DNA of 64,000 bases, taken from contig JBBRYF010000010.1 in NCBI GenBank assembly GCA_038237925.1, positions 1 through 64,000 on the forward strand. The letters are read 5' to 3'. A program made the translations under genes and the position numbers. Numbering within the stretch: the stretch's first letter is position 1; every line of letters starts with the position of its first letter. Shown here in pieces: positions 40,708 to 48,887 of the stretch. Below the pieces are notes generated by a model. The model searched no databases, was not told the origin of the DNA, and saw only the letters and a program-made list of their open reading frames with translations. The DNA is from AC-32 sp038237925. GTDB taxonomy: Bacteria; Actinomycetota; Thermoleophilia; Gaiellales; Gaiellaceae.

Positions 40708-42756
40708 GTGCCGAAAGGCTTTGCCGGAGCGGACCCGCCCGCGGCCTGGCCGCGCCTGCCGGGGACGCCTCGGCCGGAGCGCGCCGACGCCGCGCTTTCG
40801 TCGTTATCCGGCGTCGGTCCCGCGCTCCAGCAGAAGCTGGCGAAGCTCGGCCTCCGAACCGTGCGCGACCTGCTCGAGCATCGGCCGCACCGGTACGAGA
40901 CCGCGGTTCCCGAGCGGCGGATCGCCGACCTGCTCGCCGAGGAGGAGAGCGCGATCGCGGGCGAGGTGCGCTCGGTCTCGGTGCGCAGGCCGCGGCGGAA
41001 CCTGGCGATTGTGAACGCGCGGATCAGCGACGGGAGCGACGAGATCATGGCGGTCTGGTTCAACCAGGCGTGGCTCGCGGAGAAGTTGCAGCCGGGGACG
41101 CATGTGCGCCTGCGAGGGCAGCTGAAGCGGAACGGGTTCCAGGTTCGCTCCTACGACCTGAACGGCGTAACCGCGACCGCCGACTTCGCGCCCGTCTACC
41201 CCGCGAGCGAGGAGGTGACGCCGCAGCGTCTGCGCGCGCTCGTCGAGGGGGCCCTGCCGCACGCGCGCGACCTGCCGGATCCGCTCCCCGCGGAGCTGAA
41301 GGTCGTCGAGCGGCTACCGCTGCGCGCCGACGCCCTCTGGGCCTTGCACCGCCCGCGCTCGCTCGAGGAGGGCGAGGCCGGGCGCCAACGGCTCGCGTTC
41401 GACGAGCTGCTCGTGCTGCAGGTCGGCCTCGCCCGCGCGCGTGCCGGGCGCGAGACGGCCGTTGCGCCGGCGCTCGGTGAGCCCGGCGAGCTCGCGGTTC
41501 GCTATCGCGAGCTGCTGCCGTTCGAGCTCACCGCCGACCAGGAGGCGGCGATCGACGAGATCGACACCGACCTCGCGCGCGAGGCGCCGATGCAGCGTCT
41601 GCTGCAGGGCGACGTCGGCTCGGGCAAGACGGTGGTCGCGCTCTACGCGCTCCTGCGCGCAGTCGAGACCGGGCGGCTCGGTGCGCTCATGGCGCCGACA
41701 GAAACCCTCGCTGAGCAGCACTTTCTCACCGTCGAACCGCTGTGCGCGCAACTCGGCGTGCAAGTCGCGCTGCTCACCGGGTCGGTCAAGACCGACCTTC
41801 AAGGTGCGCAGGTCGTGGTCGGAACGCACGCGCTGATTCAGGAAGGCGTCGAGCTGCCCGAGCTCGCGGTTGCCGTAGTAGACGAGCAGCATCGCTTCGG
41901 CGTCGAGCAGCGCCGCGCACTCATCGAGGGCCGCGCGCCGCACGTGCTGCACATGACCGCCACGCCGATCCCGCGCACGCTCGCGCTGACGCTCTACGGC
42001 GACCTCTCGGTGACGGAGATCGCCAAGCCGCCGGCCTCGCGCAAGCCGATCGTGACCTCCTGGGTTACTGCGGAGCGGTCGTCGGAGGCGTACAAGCGGC
42101 TGCGCCGTCACCTCGACGACGGACGGCAGGCGTATGTCGTCTGTCCACTGATCGAGGAGTCCGAGACCTCGCAGTCGCGCGCGGCCGAAGCCGAGGCCGA
42201 GCGGCTGCGCCGCGCCGAGCTCCGCGAGTACCGCGTCGGCCTCCTGCATGGTCGGCTGCGGCCGGTCGAGCGGCGCGAGCTGATGGCGCAGTTCAAGGCC
42301 CGCGAGCTCGACGTGCTCGTCGCGACGACCGTGATCGAGGTCGGCGTGGACGTCCCCAACGCGACGATCATGATCGTCCAGGAGGCAGACCGCTTCGGCC
42401 TCGCCCAGCTGCACCAGCTGCGCGGCCGGGTCGGGCGCGGGGCGGAGCAGTCGTACTGCCTGCTGATCTCGCGCCAGCGCGAGGAGTTGACCGACAACGC
42501 GCAGGAGCGGCTGCAGGCGCTCGTCGACTCGAGCGACGGCTTCGAGCTCGCCGAGAAAGACCTCGAGCTGCGCGGCGAGGGCCAGCTGATGGGAACGCGG
42601 CAGGCGGGCGTCTCAGACCTGCGCTTCGTCCACTGGCGCGCGGATCGCCCGCTGCTCGAGCGCGCACGCGACGCTGCGGGAAGCCTCGTCGCCTATGAAG
42701 GCCCGCTCGCCGACGAGGTCGAGCGAGTCTTCGGCGAGCGCGAGCTCGCGGCGTAG
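40708..42756 (+). CDS. recG: ATP-dependent DNA helicase RecG
   Basis: A 682-residue branch-migration helicase. Wedge/OB domain: LGLRTVRDLLEHRPHRYE, RGQLKRNGFQVRSYDLNGV. Helicase motifs: LLQGDVGSGKTVVALYALL (Walker A), MAPTETLAEQHF, VVDEQHRFGVEQR (DExH form), HMTATPIPRTLALTLYGDLSV, VATTVIEVGVDVPNATIMIVQEADRFGLAQLHQLRGRVGRGAEQSYCLL, and LELRGEGQLMGTRQAGV. Gene order recG-rsmD-coaD is common across bacteria. Confidence 0.96.
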   Translation: MPKGFAGADPPAAWPRLPGTPRPERADAALSSLSGVGPALQQKLAKLGLRTVRDLLEHRPHRYETAVPERRIADLLAEEESAIAGEVRSVSVRRPRRNLAIVNARISDGSDEIMAVWFNQAWLAEKLQPGTHVRLRGQLKRNGFQVRSYDLNGVTATADFAPVYPASEEVTPQRLRALVEGALPHARDLPDPLPAELKVVERLPLRADALWALHRPRSLEEGEAGRQRLAFDELLVLQVGLARARAGRETAVAPALGEPGELAVRYRELLPFELTADQEAAIDEIDTDLAREAPMQRLLQGDVGSGKTVVALYALLRAVETGRLGALMAPTETLAEQHFLTVEPLCAQLGVQVALLTGSVKTDLQGAQVVVGTHALIQEGVELPELAVAVVDEQHRFGVEQRRALIEGRAPHVLHMTATPIPRTLALTLYGDLSVTEIAKPPASRKPIVTSWVTAERSSEAYKRLRRHLDDGRQAYVVCPLIEESETSQSRAAEAEAERLRRAELREYRVGLLHGRLRPVERRELMAQFKARELDVLVATTVIEVGVDVPNATIMIVQEADRFGLAQLHQLRGRVGRGAEQSYCLLISRQREELTDNAQERLQALVDSSDGFELAEKDLELRGEGQLMGTRQAGVSDLRFVHWRADRPLLERARDAAGSLVAYEGPLADEVERVFGERELAA

Positions 42757-42758
42757 GC

Positions 42759-43300
42759 ATGCGGATCATCGCCGGCTCGCGAAAGGGCGCTCGCATCTTC
42801 GCGCCAAAGGGAACCGACACGCGCCCGACCGCTGACCGCGTGCGGGAGGCCGCGTTCAACCTCCTCGGACCGGGCGCCGCCGAGGACACGATCGTGCTCG
42901 ACCTCTTTGCCGGCTCCGGCGCAATGGGGCTCGAGGCGCTGAGTCGCGGCGCCGCCCGCGCGACCTTCGTCGACGACGACCGCGAGGCCTGCCGGACGAT
43001 CAACGGCAACCTCGACAAGCTCGCCCTCGAGGGCGCGACGGTCCTCTGCCAGGACGCGCTGACGGCGCTCCGGGCCGATGCGCGCTCGGGCACCCGCTAC
43101 GATCTCGTGCTGGTCGACCCGCCCTACCGGAGGTTTTCTTCCCTGCAAAACGCGCTGATTCAGCATCTCCCGGAGATCCTTGCGCCTGACGGCGTGCTGC
43201 TCGTCGAGACCGCGGCGGCCGAGGAGCCCGAGCTCCCGCCGCTCGCCAAGCGGACGAGCCGCCGCTACGGCGCCGCGCGCCTGACCCTCTTCGAACACGA

Positions 43301-43304
<4 letters not shown>
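42759..43304 (+). CDS. rsmD: 16S rRNA (guanine-966-N2)-methyltransferase
   Basis: A 181-residue SAM-dependent enzyme: IIAGSRKGARIFAPKGTDTRPTADRVREAAFNLL, the SAM loop VLDLFAGSGAMGLEALSRGA, and the catalytic DPPY motif in LVLVDPPYRRFSSL. It starts 2 nt after the recG stop and its stop overlaps coaD by 4 nt, so expression with both is likely. Confidence 0.95.
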
Positions 43305-43812
<508 letters not shown>

Positions 43813-43816
<4 letters not shown>

Positions 43817-44148
43817 GCGAACGACTCGAACAGCAGCTCGCCGCCGGCAGCGAAGTCCGCCTGCCGAAGCGAGAGGCGTACGACGTGCTGCAGAAGCTGC
43901 GGGCGCGCGGCGGCACGAGCAGCGCCGCCAACCGAATCGAGGCGCAGCTGGCGCAGTCCGACGAGGTCGTGCTCGCGCCCGACGAAGTAGGCGAGTTGCT
44001 CGAGGAACTGCGCGCGAGCGGCCGCCGCTGGGTCTTCGGCAGCGACGAGCCGCGGGAGCACGAGACGCCTCGCGCCGCGCCGCCCGACCCCGCGCCGCAG
44101 GAGGAGCCCGCGGAGGCGGGTTGGCTGACCCGGCTGTTCCGCCGGTAG
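43813..44148 (+). CDS. Small charged protein of unknown function
   Basis: A 111-residue protein coupled to coaD (GTGA overlap). The N-half is helical (EQQLAAGSEVRLPKREAYDVLQKLRARGG ... AQSDEVVLAPDEVGELLEELRASG); the C-third is disordered Glu/Pro-rich (EPREHETPRAAPPDPAPQEEPAE) ending GWLTRLFRR, a short amphipathic motif that may touch membrane or a partner. I do not recognise a family. It lies between coaD and a SepIVA-like gene. Confidence 0.7.
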
Positions 44149-44172
44149 CCCTCTGTAAACTCCGCGAAACCG

Positions 44173-44682
44173 ATGGACGTACTCGTTCTGATCGACAAGC
44201 TCGACGACCTCGTGCACAACGCGAAGGCCGTGCCTCTCACCGACCAGGTGCGGATCGACCGCGAGGAGATCTACGACATCCTCGACCAGATGCGCGCGAC
44301 GATCCCGGAAGAGATCAAGCAGGCCCGGTGGATCGTCAAGGAGCGGCAGGAGATGCTGGCCGAGGCCAAGCGCGAGTGCGACCGGATCCTCGGCGAGGCG
44401 CGCGAGCAGGCCGTGCGCGAGGCCTCGCAGACCGAGATCGTCAAGCTGGCCGAGCGGCAGGCGGGCGACATCATCGACGACGCCCGGCGGCAGGCGCGCG
44501 AGACGCGGCTCGAGATGGAGGACTGGGCCGACTCGATCCTCTCGACGCTCGAGGTGAACCTCGACAAGTTCCTCGGGGCCGTCAAGCGCGGCCGCGAGCG
44601 GCTGCACGAGCGCTCGCAGGAGTCGGTCGTCGCCGGCGTTGGCGCCAGCGTCGAGAGCTCCAACGACGACTTCCCCCACTAG
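44173..44682 (+). CDS. SepIVA-like coiled-coil protein
   Basis: A 169-residue protein dominated by coiled coil: VLIDKLDDLVHNAKAVPLTDQVRIDREEIYDILDQMRATIPEEIKQARWIVKERQEMLAEAKRECDRILGEAREQAVREASQTEIVKLAERQAGDIIDDARRQARET. The start and the DivIVA/ATP-synthase-b-like heptads match the actinobacterial SepIVA group (a mycobacterial septation factor), which in that lineage is also encoded beside yceD (DUF177) and the rnc-smc-ftsY region. A role in division or polar growth is by homology. Its tail (SQESVVAGVGASVESSNDDFPH) is disordered. Confidence 0.75.
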   Translation: MDVLVLIDKLDDLVHNAKAVPLTDQVRIDREEIYDILDQMRATIPEEIKQARWIVKERQEMLAEAKRECDRILGEAREQAVREASQTEIVKLAERQAGDIIDDARRQARETRLEMEDWADSILSTLEVNLDKFLGAVKRGRERLHERSQESVVAGVGASVESSNDDFPH

Positions 44683-44693
44683 GGGCTCCGCAC

Positions 44694-45203
44694 CTGGACA
44701 CTTTTCGGGCCATCGCGAGCAAGCGCGACTGGCGCAGCTACTCCGATCGGCCCGTGCCGGAGGACGTGCAGCAGCGCATCCTCGACGCGGGGCGTCTCGC
44801 CGGGAGCGCGATGAACGTGCAGCCGTGGCGCTTCGTCGTCGTCGAGAGCGCTGAGGCGAAGGAGCGCGTCTCGAAGGTCGTGTACGCGGCCGCGAACATC
44901 GAGGCCTCCGCCTTCGCCGTCGGAGTCGCGACCGAGGACGGCGGCTATCCCGTCGACGTCGGCCGCGCGCTGCAGAACATGTTTTTGGCGGCGTGGAACG
45001 AGGGCGTCGTCTCGTGCCCGAACGGCATGGCCGATCCCGAGGCGGCCGCGCGGGCGCTCGGGCTCGACGAGGGCTGGCTTCCGGTCAACATCCCGAGCTT
45101 CGGGTACCCCAAGCGGCCGCTCGACCCGGAGTCGAGGAGCGCTGACGAGTGGAGCCGCGAGGCCAACCGCAAGCCGCTCGACGAGCTGATTCGAAGAATC
45201 TGA
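44694..45203 (+). CDS. Nitroreductase family protein
   Basis: About 170 residues: FRAIASKRDWRSYSDRPVPEDVQQRILDAGRLAGSAMNVQPWRFVVVES (flavin-binding N-terminus of nitroreductases), then YPVDVGRALQNMFLAAWNEGVVSCPNGM and GLDEGWLPVNIPSFGYPKRPLDP. An FMN-dependent NAD(P)H oxidoreductase is likely. The start is unclear: no ATG or GTG lies before the conserved part; CTG 44694 is the nearest plausible start, otherwise translation may depend on the preceding gene. It lies inside the otherwise conserved sepIVA-yceD pair. Confidence 0.8.
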   Translation: MDTFRAIASKRDWRSYSDRPVPEDVQQRILDAGRLAGSAMNVQPWRFVVVESAEAKERVSKVVYAAANIEASAFAVGVATEDGGYPVDVGRALQNMFLAAWNEGVVSCPNGMADPEAAARALGLDEGWLPVNIPSFGYPKRPLDPESRSADEWSREANRKPLDELIRRI

Positions 45204-45210
45204 GCGTTGC

Positions 45211-45216
45211 TACGGT
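45211..45216 (+). promoter_or_regulatory. -10 element TACGGT of yceD
   Basis: TACGGT ends 7 nt before the ATG at 45224. Confidence 0.4.
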
Positions 45217-45223
45217 GGTCGCG

Positions 45224-45733
45224 ATGACCACGCTAGACCTCCGCACGATCAACGTCCGCTCCGGCGACCAGTTCCGCGACGAGCTCGACATCGAGCTCGA
45301 GCCGTTTGAGCTCGGGGGCCAGCGCTACCTGCCGGTGCCTCGCGCGGTCCACGCCGAGCCGGCGGTCACCCGCGCTGCGACGGGAACCGTGTTCGAGCTG
45401 CGCTTCGACGCGCGGCTTCACGGTCCGTGCTTCCGCTGCCTCGAGGACGCCGTGCTCGACGTGCCGGTCTCGGCGCGTGAGTACCAGGCGGTCAACCCGG
45501 GCGACGACGAGGAGCTGCGGACCGCGTACCTCGACAACGACCAGCTCGATCTCTCGGCGTGGGCCCGCGACGCGGTGGCGCTCGAGCTGCCGGAGAAGAT
45601 CCTCTGCAAACCCGACTGCGCAGGGCTCTGCCCGGTCTGCGGCAAGAACCTGAACGATGAGCCGCACGAGCACGCCGACGTAGAGCCCGACTCCCGTTGG
45701 TCGGCTCTCGCCGAGCTCAGAGACCGGCTTTAA
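45224..45733 (+). CDS. yceD: DUF177 (YceD) protein
   Basis: A 169-residue protein of the YceD/DUF177 family, linked to 23S rRNA and normally co-transcribed with rpmF. It has the beta-rich core (TGTVFELRFDARLHGPCFRCLEDAVLDVPVSAREYQAV) and, at the end, two zinc-like Cys pairs in LPEKILCKPDCAGLCPVCGKNLND. In most bacteria rpmF follows directly; here rpmF is 3 kb away, displaced by a minus-strand two-component cassette. The stop overlaps by 4 nt the end of the convergent small membrane protein gene. Confidence 0.93.
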   Translation: MTTLDLRTINVRSGDQFRDELDIELEPFELGGQRYLPVPRAVHAEPAVTRAATGTVFELRFDARLHGPCFRCLEDAVLDVPVSAREYQAVNPGDDEELRTAYLDNDQLDLSAWARDAVALELPEKILCKPDCAGLCPVCGKNLNDEPHEHADVEPDSRWSALAELRDRL

Positions 45734-46032
45734 GAGCTAGTCGTCGCTGCCGAGGCCGCCGCCCCCGCGGCCGCCGCCCGACCCCGAGCTGCCGCCGTGG
45801 TCGTCGTCGGCGTCACCGCTCGCGTCGTCGTCGTGGCCGGCCGCGCACGCTTCAGCTTCGGCGTGGCGTGCGTGCGTACGCGCCTGGGCGTCAGCTTCTG
45901 CGGCGCGGGCTGGAGACGCGTTACCGGCACGGCGACGGAATCGCGCGAGACGTAATAGGCGGCGAACCCCATGCCTGCTGCCGAGAGCAGGCCGGCGAGT
46001 GCTAGGAGGCCTACGGCGACGACTCGACCCAT
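45730..46032 (-). CDS. Small membrane-anchored protein 1 of the two-component cassette
   Basis: Reads MGRVVAVGLLALAGLLSAAGMGFAAYYV, one membrane segment, then a basic Pro/Lys/Arg stretch (RLQPAPQKLTPRRVRTHATPKLKRAR) and a Thr/Ala-rich tail. In another frame from about 45840 the tail instead reads GHDDDASGDADDDHGG and ends LGSDD at a stop at 45737; that tail has better codon usage and matches the GSDD ending of the paralogue at 48197. So a frameshift is likely in this gene too. The product would be an N-terminal anchor with an Asp/His/Gly-rich outside tail. Its ATG is inside the end of the histidine kinase gene, so the two are coupled. Confidence 0.55.
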   Translation of the reverse strand: MGRVVAVGLLALAGLLSAAGMGFAAYYVSRDSVAVPVTRLQPAPQKLTPRRVRTHATPKLKRARPATTTTRAVTPTTTTAAARGRAAAAGAAASAATTSS

Positions 46033-47410
46033 GATTTCTCCTTCACTGTAGCCGCGGCCGGAAAGCGCACTTCCGCGCGCATCCCGCCCTCCCAGGCGGT
46101 TCGAGAGCGACGCCGTTCCGCGCCAGCGTCGGGCGAGCGTCTCGACGATCGCGAGGCCGAGGCCGGTGCCCGAGCGGCTGCTGCCCGCGCTGCCGCGGGC
46201 AAAGCGGTCGAAGAGCCGCGTCTCCTCGCCGGCCGCGAGCCCCGGGCCCTCGTCGATCACGGCGACCCACGCGTCGGGTCCGTCACGGCCCCAGTCGACG
46301 GCGACGCGCGTGGGGGAGTAGCGCAGCGCGTTCTCGATCAGGTTGTCGAGCAGGATCGCCAGGTCCTCGTCGGAAGCAGCGATCGTCGCGTCGCCGTTGC
46401 CGACGAGCTCGAGCTCGCGGCCGTCCTGCTCCGCGGTCGCGGCCCAGCGCTCGTGCGCGCGCTCGGCCGCGCCGGCGACGGAGACGGGACGCGCGGCAGC
46501 GGGCTTGTCGCCCTCTCGCGCGAGGGTCAGGAGCGAGGTCAAGAGCCGCGCGAGCCGCTCGACCTCGCGCTCCGCGGCCTCGAGCTCGCCCGCTGCGTCG
46601 GGGTTCGCCTTCGAGCGCGCGGACTCGAGCCGCAGGCGCAGTCCCGTCAGTGGCGTGCGGAGCTGGTGCGAGGCGTTCGCGACGAACTCGCGCTGGGCGG
46701 CCAGAACGACCCGAGCCGCTCGGCCTGTCGTTGAAGGCGGCCGAGACCTCCCGCTGCTCCGCGGCTCCCGAGACCTCGGCGCGAGCGCCGAGCTCACCAG
46801 CCTCGAAGCGCCGAGCGGTCGTCGCGAGGTTGCGCAGCGGCCGCGAGAGCGAGCTCGCGAGGAACCAGGCGAGCGCGAGCCCGACCACCAGAGCGAAGGC
46901 CCCGATCGCGACGAGCGCGAGCACGCCTCGCCTAACCCGCGAGTGGACCGCTTCGAGGCTCTGCGTGACGCGGGCCGCGCCGACGACCTGGCCGTTGTTG
47001 GTCACCGGTACCGCCGTGTAGAGCAGGTCCTGGCCGAGGGTGTTGCTGTGACGCTCACCCTGCGAGCGGCCGCCCGCCAGCGCCTCGCCAATCTCAGGGC
47101 GCGAGCCATACGACGTGCGCGAAGGGTTGACCACGGTCGAGTCGGCGAGCAACGGCCCGTTCGCACCGACCACGATCACGCGGGCGCCGAGCTGCTGTCC
47201 CGCCCGACGAACGACCTTGCCGAGCTCGGCGCGGTCGGCCATTCGCCCGGAAGCGCCCGCGGCGACGAGAAAGGCCTGCGCCGCGGCCTCGTTCTTCACC
47301 TCGGCGTCGATCCGCCGCGAGAGGTTGAGAGCGAGCGGCACCTCGAGCGCGACGATGATCAGCAACAGCACGTAGGCGAACGCGCCGAGGATCTGGAGCT
47401 TGAGGCTCAC
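46011..47410 (-). pseudogene. Sensor histidine kinase, frameshifted
   Basis: About 465 codons: membrane segment (LGAFAYVLLLIIVALEVPLAL), extracellular domain (ASGRMADRAELGKVVRRAGQQLGARVIVVGANGPLLADSTVV ... LLYTAVPVTNNGQVVGAARV), second membrane segment (LVAIGAFALVVGLALAWFLA), HAMP, HisKA REFVANASHQLRTPLTGLRLRLE with the phospho-His, N-box NLIENALRYSP, G-boxes DEGPGLA and GTGLGLAIVETLA. The frame breaks near 46716-46730 (HAMP/HisKA joint, a net two-base loss) and near 46097 (CTGGGAGG, one extra G), after which GGMRAEVRFPAA continues to the stop at 46011. Pairs with the response regulator through a 4-nt overlap. Confidence 0.88.
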
Positions 47411-48111
47411 TCCGCCTCGTCGGGTGACGAGAAGCGGAAGCCGACGCCGCGAACCGTGTGCAGGTACCGCGGCTGCGACGGGTTGTCGCGGAGCTTGCGT
47501 CGCACACCGCTCACGTGCACGTCAAGGGTCTTCGTCGAGCCGAACCAGTTCGGGTCCCAGACCTCGTCGATCAGCCGCTCCCGGGTCACGACCGAGCCCG
47601 CGCTGCGCATCAGCAGGTGCAGGAGCTCGAACTCCTTGCGGCTCAGCTCGAGCACCTCGTCGCCCAGCGTGACCTCGTGCCGGTCCGGGTCGAGCCGCAC
47701 CTCGCCCACCTCGAGCGGCCGCTCGTCGGCGGGCTCGGGCGTGTCGGAGCGCCGCAGCACGGCGCGAATGCGAGCGACCACCTCGCGGCCGCTGAATGGC
47801 TTCACGACGTAGTCGTCCGCGCCGAGCTCGAGCCCGATCACGCGGTCGGCCTCCTCGCCGCGGGCGGTCAGCATGATGATCGGGACCTGCGAGCGCCGCC
47901 GCAGCTCGCGGCAGACGTCGTAGCCGGAGCCGTCCGGCAGCATCACGTCCAGAAGCACGAGATCCGGCTCCCGCCGCGCCTGCTCGAGCGCCTCGGCGAC
48001 GGTGCCGGCGACGAGGGTGTCGAAGCCCTCGCTCCGGAGCGCCTCGGCGAGTGGCTCGACGATCGAGGTCTCGTCCTCAACGAGGAGGATGGTGCGCTTT
48101 GGCCTGCTCAT
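47407..48111 (-). CDS. OmpR-family response regulator
   Basis: A 234-residue DNA-binding regulator. Receiver: ILLVEDETSIVEPLAEALRSEGF, LVLLDVMLPDGSGYDVCREL (phospho-Asp), IIMLTARGEEADRVIGLELGADDYVVKPFSGREV (Lys). Output: winged helix LEVGEVRLDPDRHEVTLGDEVLELSRKEFELLHLLMRSAGSVVTRERLIDEVWDPNWFGSTKTLDVHVSGVRRKL. This is the RegX3/PhoB-like class, which binds paired direct repeats 10-11 bp apart, the same spacing as the GTGAC arrays in this window. The kinase gene starts in its stop codon. Confidence 0.95.
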   Translation of the reverse strand: MSRPKRTILLVEDETSIVEPLAEALRSEGFDTLVAGTVAEALEQARREPDLVLLDVMLPDGSGYDVCRELRRRSQVPIIMLTARGEEADRVIGLELGADDYVVKPFSGREVVARIRAVLRRSDTPEPADERPLEVGEVRLDPDRHEVTLGDEVLELSRKEFELLHLLMRSAGSVVTRERLIDEVWDPNWFGSTKTLDVHVSGVRRKLRDNPSQPRYLHTVRGVGFRFSSPDEAE

Positions 48112-48147
48112 GACGGGATTGTTCCTGCTCTCGTGAGCGAGCGACGA

Positions 48148-48180
48148 CGAGGCGGCCCGGGGGAGAGCCGGGCCGCCTCG
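48148..48180 (-). terminator. Strong hairpin between small membrane protein 2 and the response regulator
   Basis: CGAGGCGGCCCGG / CCGGGCCGCCTCG is a perfect 13-bp stem with a 7-nt loop. On the minus strand it follows the small protein gene (ending 48197) and precedes the response regulator (48111), so it would end or attenuate the first gene's transcript. Confidence 0.7.
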
Positions 48181-48196
48181 GGCTCGGGGGGACTGC

Positions 48197-48550
48197 CTAG
48201 TCGTCGCTGCCGTCGCCGCCGTGGCCGGAGTGGCCGCCGTCGTCGGAGCCGCCGCCAGGCCCGGAGTTGCCGGCGTGGTTGTCCGCGGTGTCGTGGCTGG
48301 AACCGGCCGCGCTGTCGTCGTTGAGGTCGTCCGCGCCAGGAGCGCTGACGTCCTCGCCCGCCTCGTTGGCGCGTCCCCGCGACTCGTTCTCGCGGGCGCG
48401 GTCTTCCTGCCGCACGCTCGGCGTGTTCACGAGCGGCGTCGTCAGGCCGACGGTCGGGCTGTTCGTCGAGCCGAGGCTCGTAACCGCGCCGGCCAGCGCC
48501 ACGCCGGCCAGCAGCAGGACGCCTCCGATGATTGCTGCGATCTTGTACAT
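48197..48550 (-). CDS. Small membrane-anchored protein 2, Asp/His/Gly-rich tail
   Basis: A 117-residue protein: membrane anchor (KIAAIIGGVLLLAGVALAGAV), a linker with REDR/ENESRGRANEAGEDV-like charged residues, and a tail rich in Asp, Ser, His and Gly (DDSAAGSSHDTADNHAGNSG ... HSGHGGDGSDD). The anchor plus GSDD-ending tail parallels the protein at 45730, so the two-component genes are flanked by a duplicated small-protein pair. The His/Asp tail could bind metal ions. RBS GGAGA precedes ATG 48550. It probably works with the histidine kinase, as a ligand-gated or metal-binding accessory; this is inference. Confidence 0.75.
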   Translation of the reverse strand: MYKIAAIIGGVLLLAGVALAGAVTSLGSTNSPTVGLTTPLVNTPSVRQEDRARENESRGRANEAGEDVSAPGADDLNDDSAAGSSHDTADNHAGNSGPGGGSDDGGHSGHGGDGSDD

Positions 48551-48673
48551 GTCGTCTCCTTTGCTCCTCGTTGGCTTGCCTCAACAGGGTGGCTCGGGCC
48601 GGGTTCGGCGCGGGCAAGCCGAGGCGAAGAGCGCGGAAGGCTTGGGTTAAGCCTTTGCAAAGCGGGCTGCGGC

Positions 48674-48679
48674 TATACT
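48674..48679 (+). promoter_or_regulatory. -10 element TATACT of rpmF
   Basis: TATACT ends 9 nt before the rpmF ATG. It is the best -10 match in the window and, after displacement from yceD, would drive rpmF-plsX-acpP-rnc. Confidence 0.5.
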
Positions 48680-48688
48680 CGCCCGCCC

Positions 48689-48877
48689 ATGGCCGTCCCC
48701 AAGAAGAAAACGTCGAAGTCGCGCCGGGACAAGCGGCGCGCGAACCACCGGATCGAGGCGCCGCGTGTGAACACCTGCCCTCAGTGCGGCCGCCCGAAGC
48801 AGCCGCATCGCATGTGCCCGAGCTGCAAGACCTACGCGGGCCGCGAGATCGAGCCGCTCCGCACGCCGGCTCCTTAG
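48689..48877 (+). CDS. rpmF: 50S ribosomal protein L32
   Basis: A 62-residue ribosomal protein: MAVPKKKTSKSRRDKRRANHRIEAPRV, then the zinc site CPQCGRPKQPHRMCPSC (two CxxC pairs) and KTYAGREIEPL. It begins the rpmF-plsX-acpP-rnc-smc run. Confidence 0.95.
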   Translation: MAVPKKKTSKSRRDKRRANHRIEAPRVNTCPQCGRPKQPHRMCPSCKTYAGREIEPLRTPAP

Positions 48878-48887
48878 GGCGTAGGAC

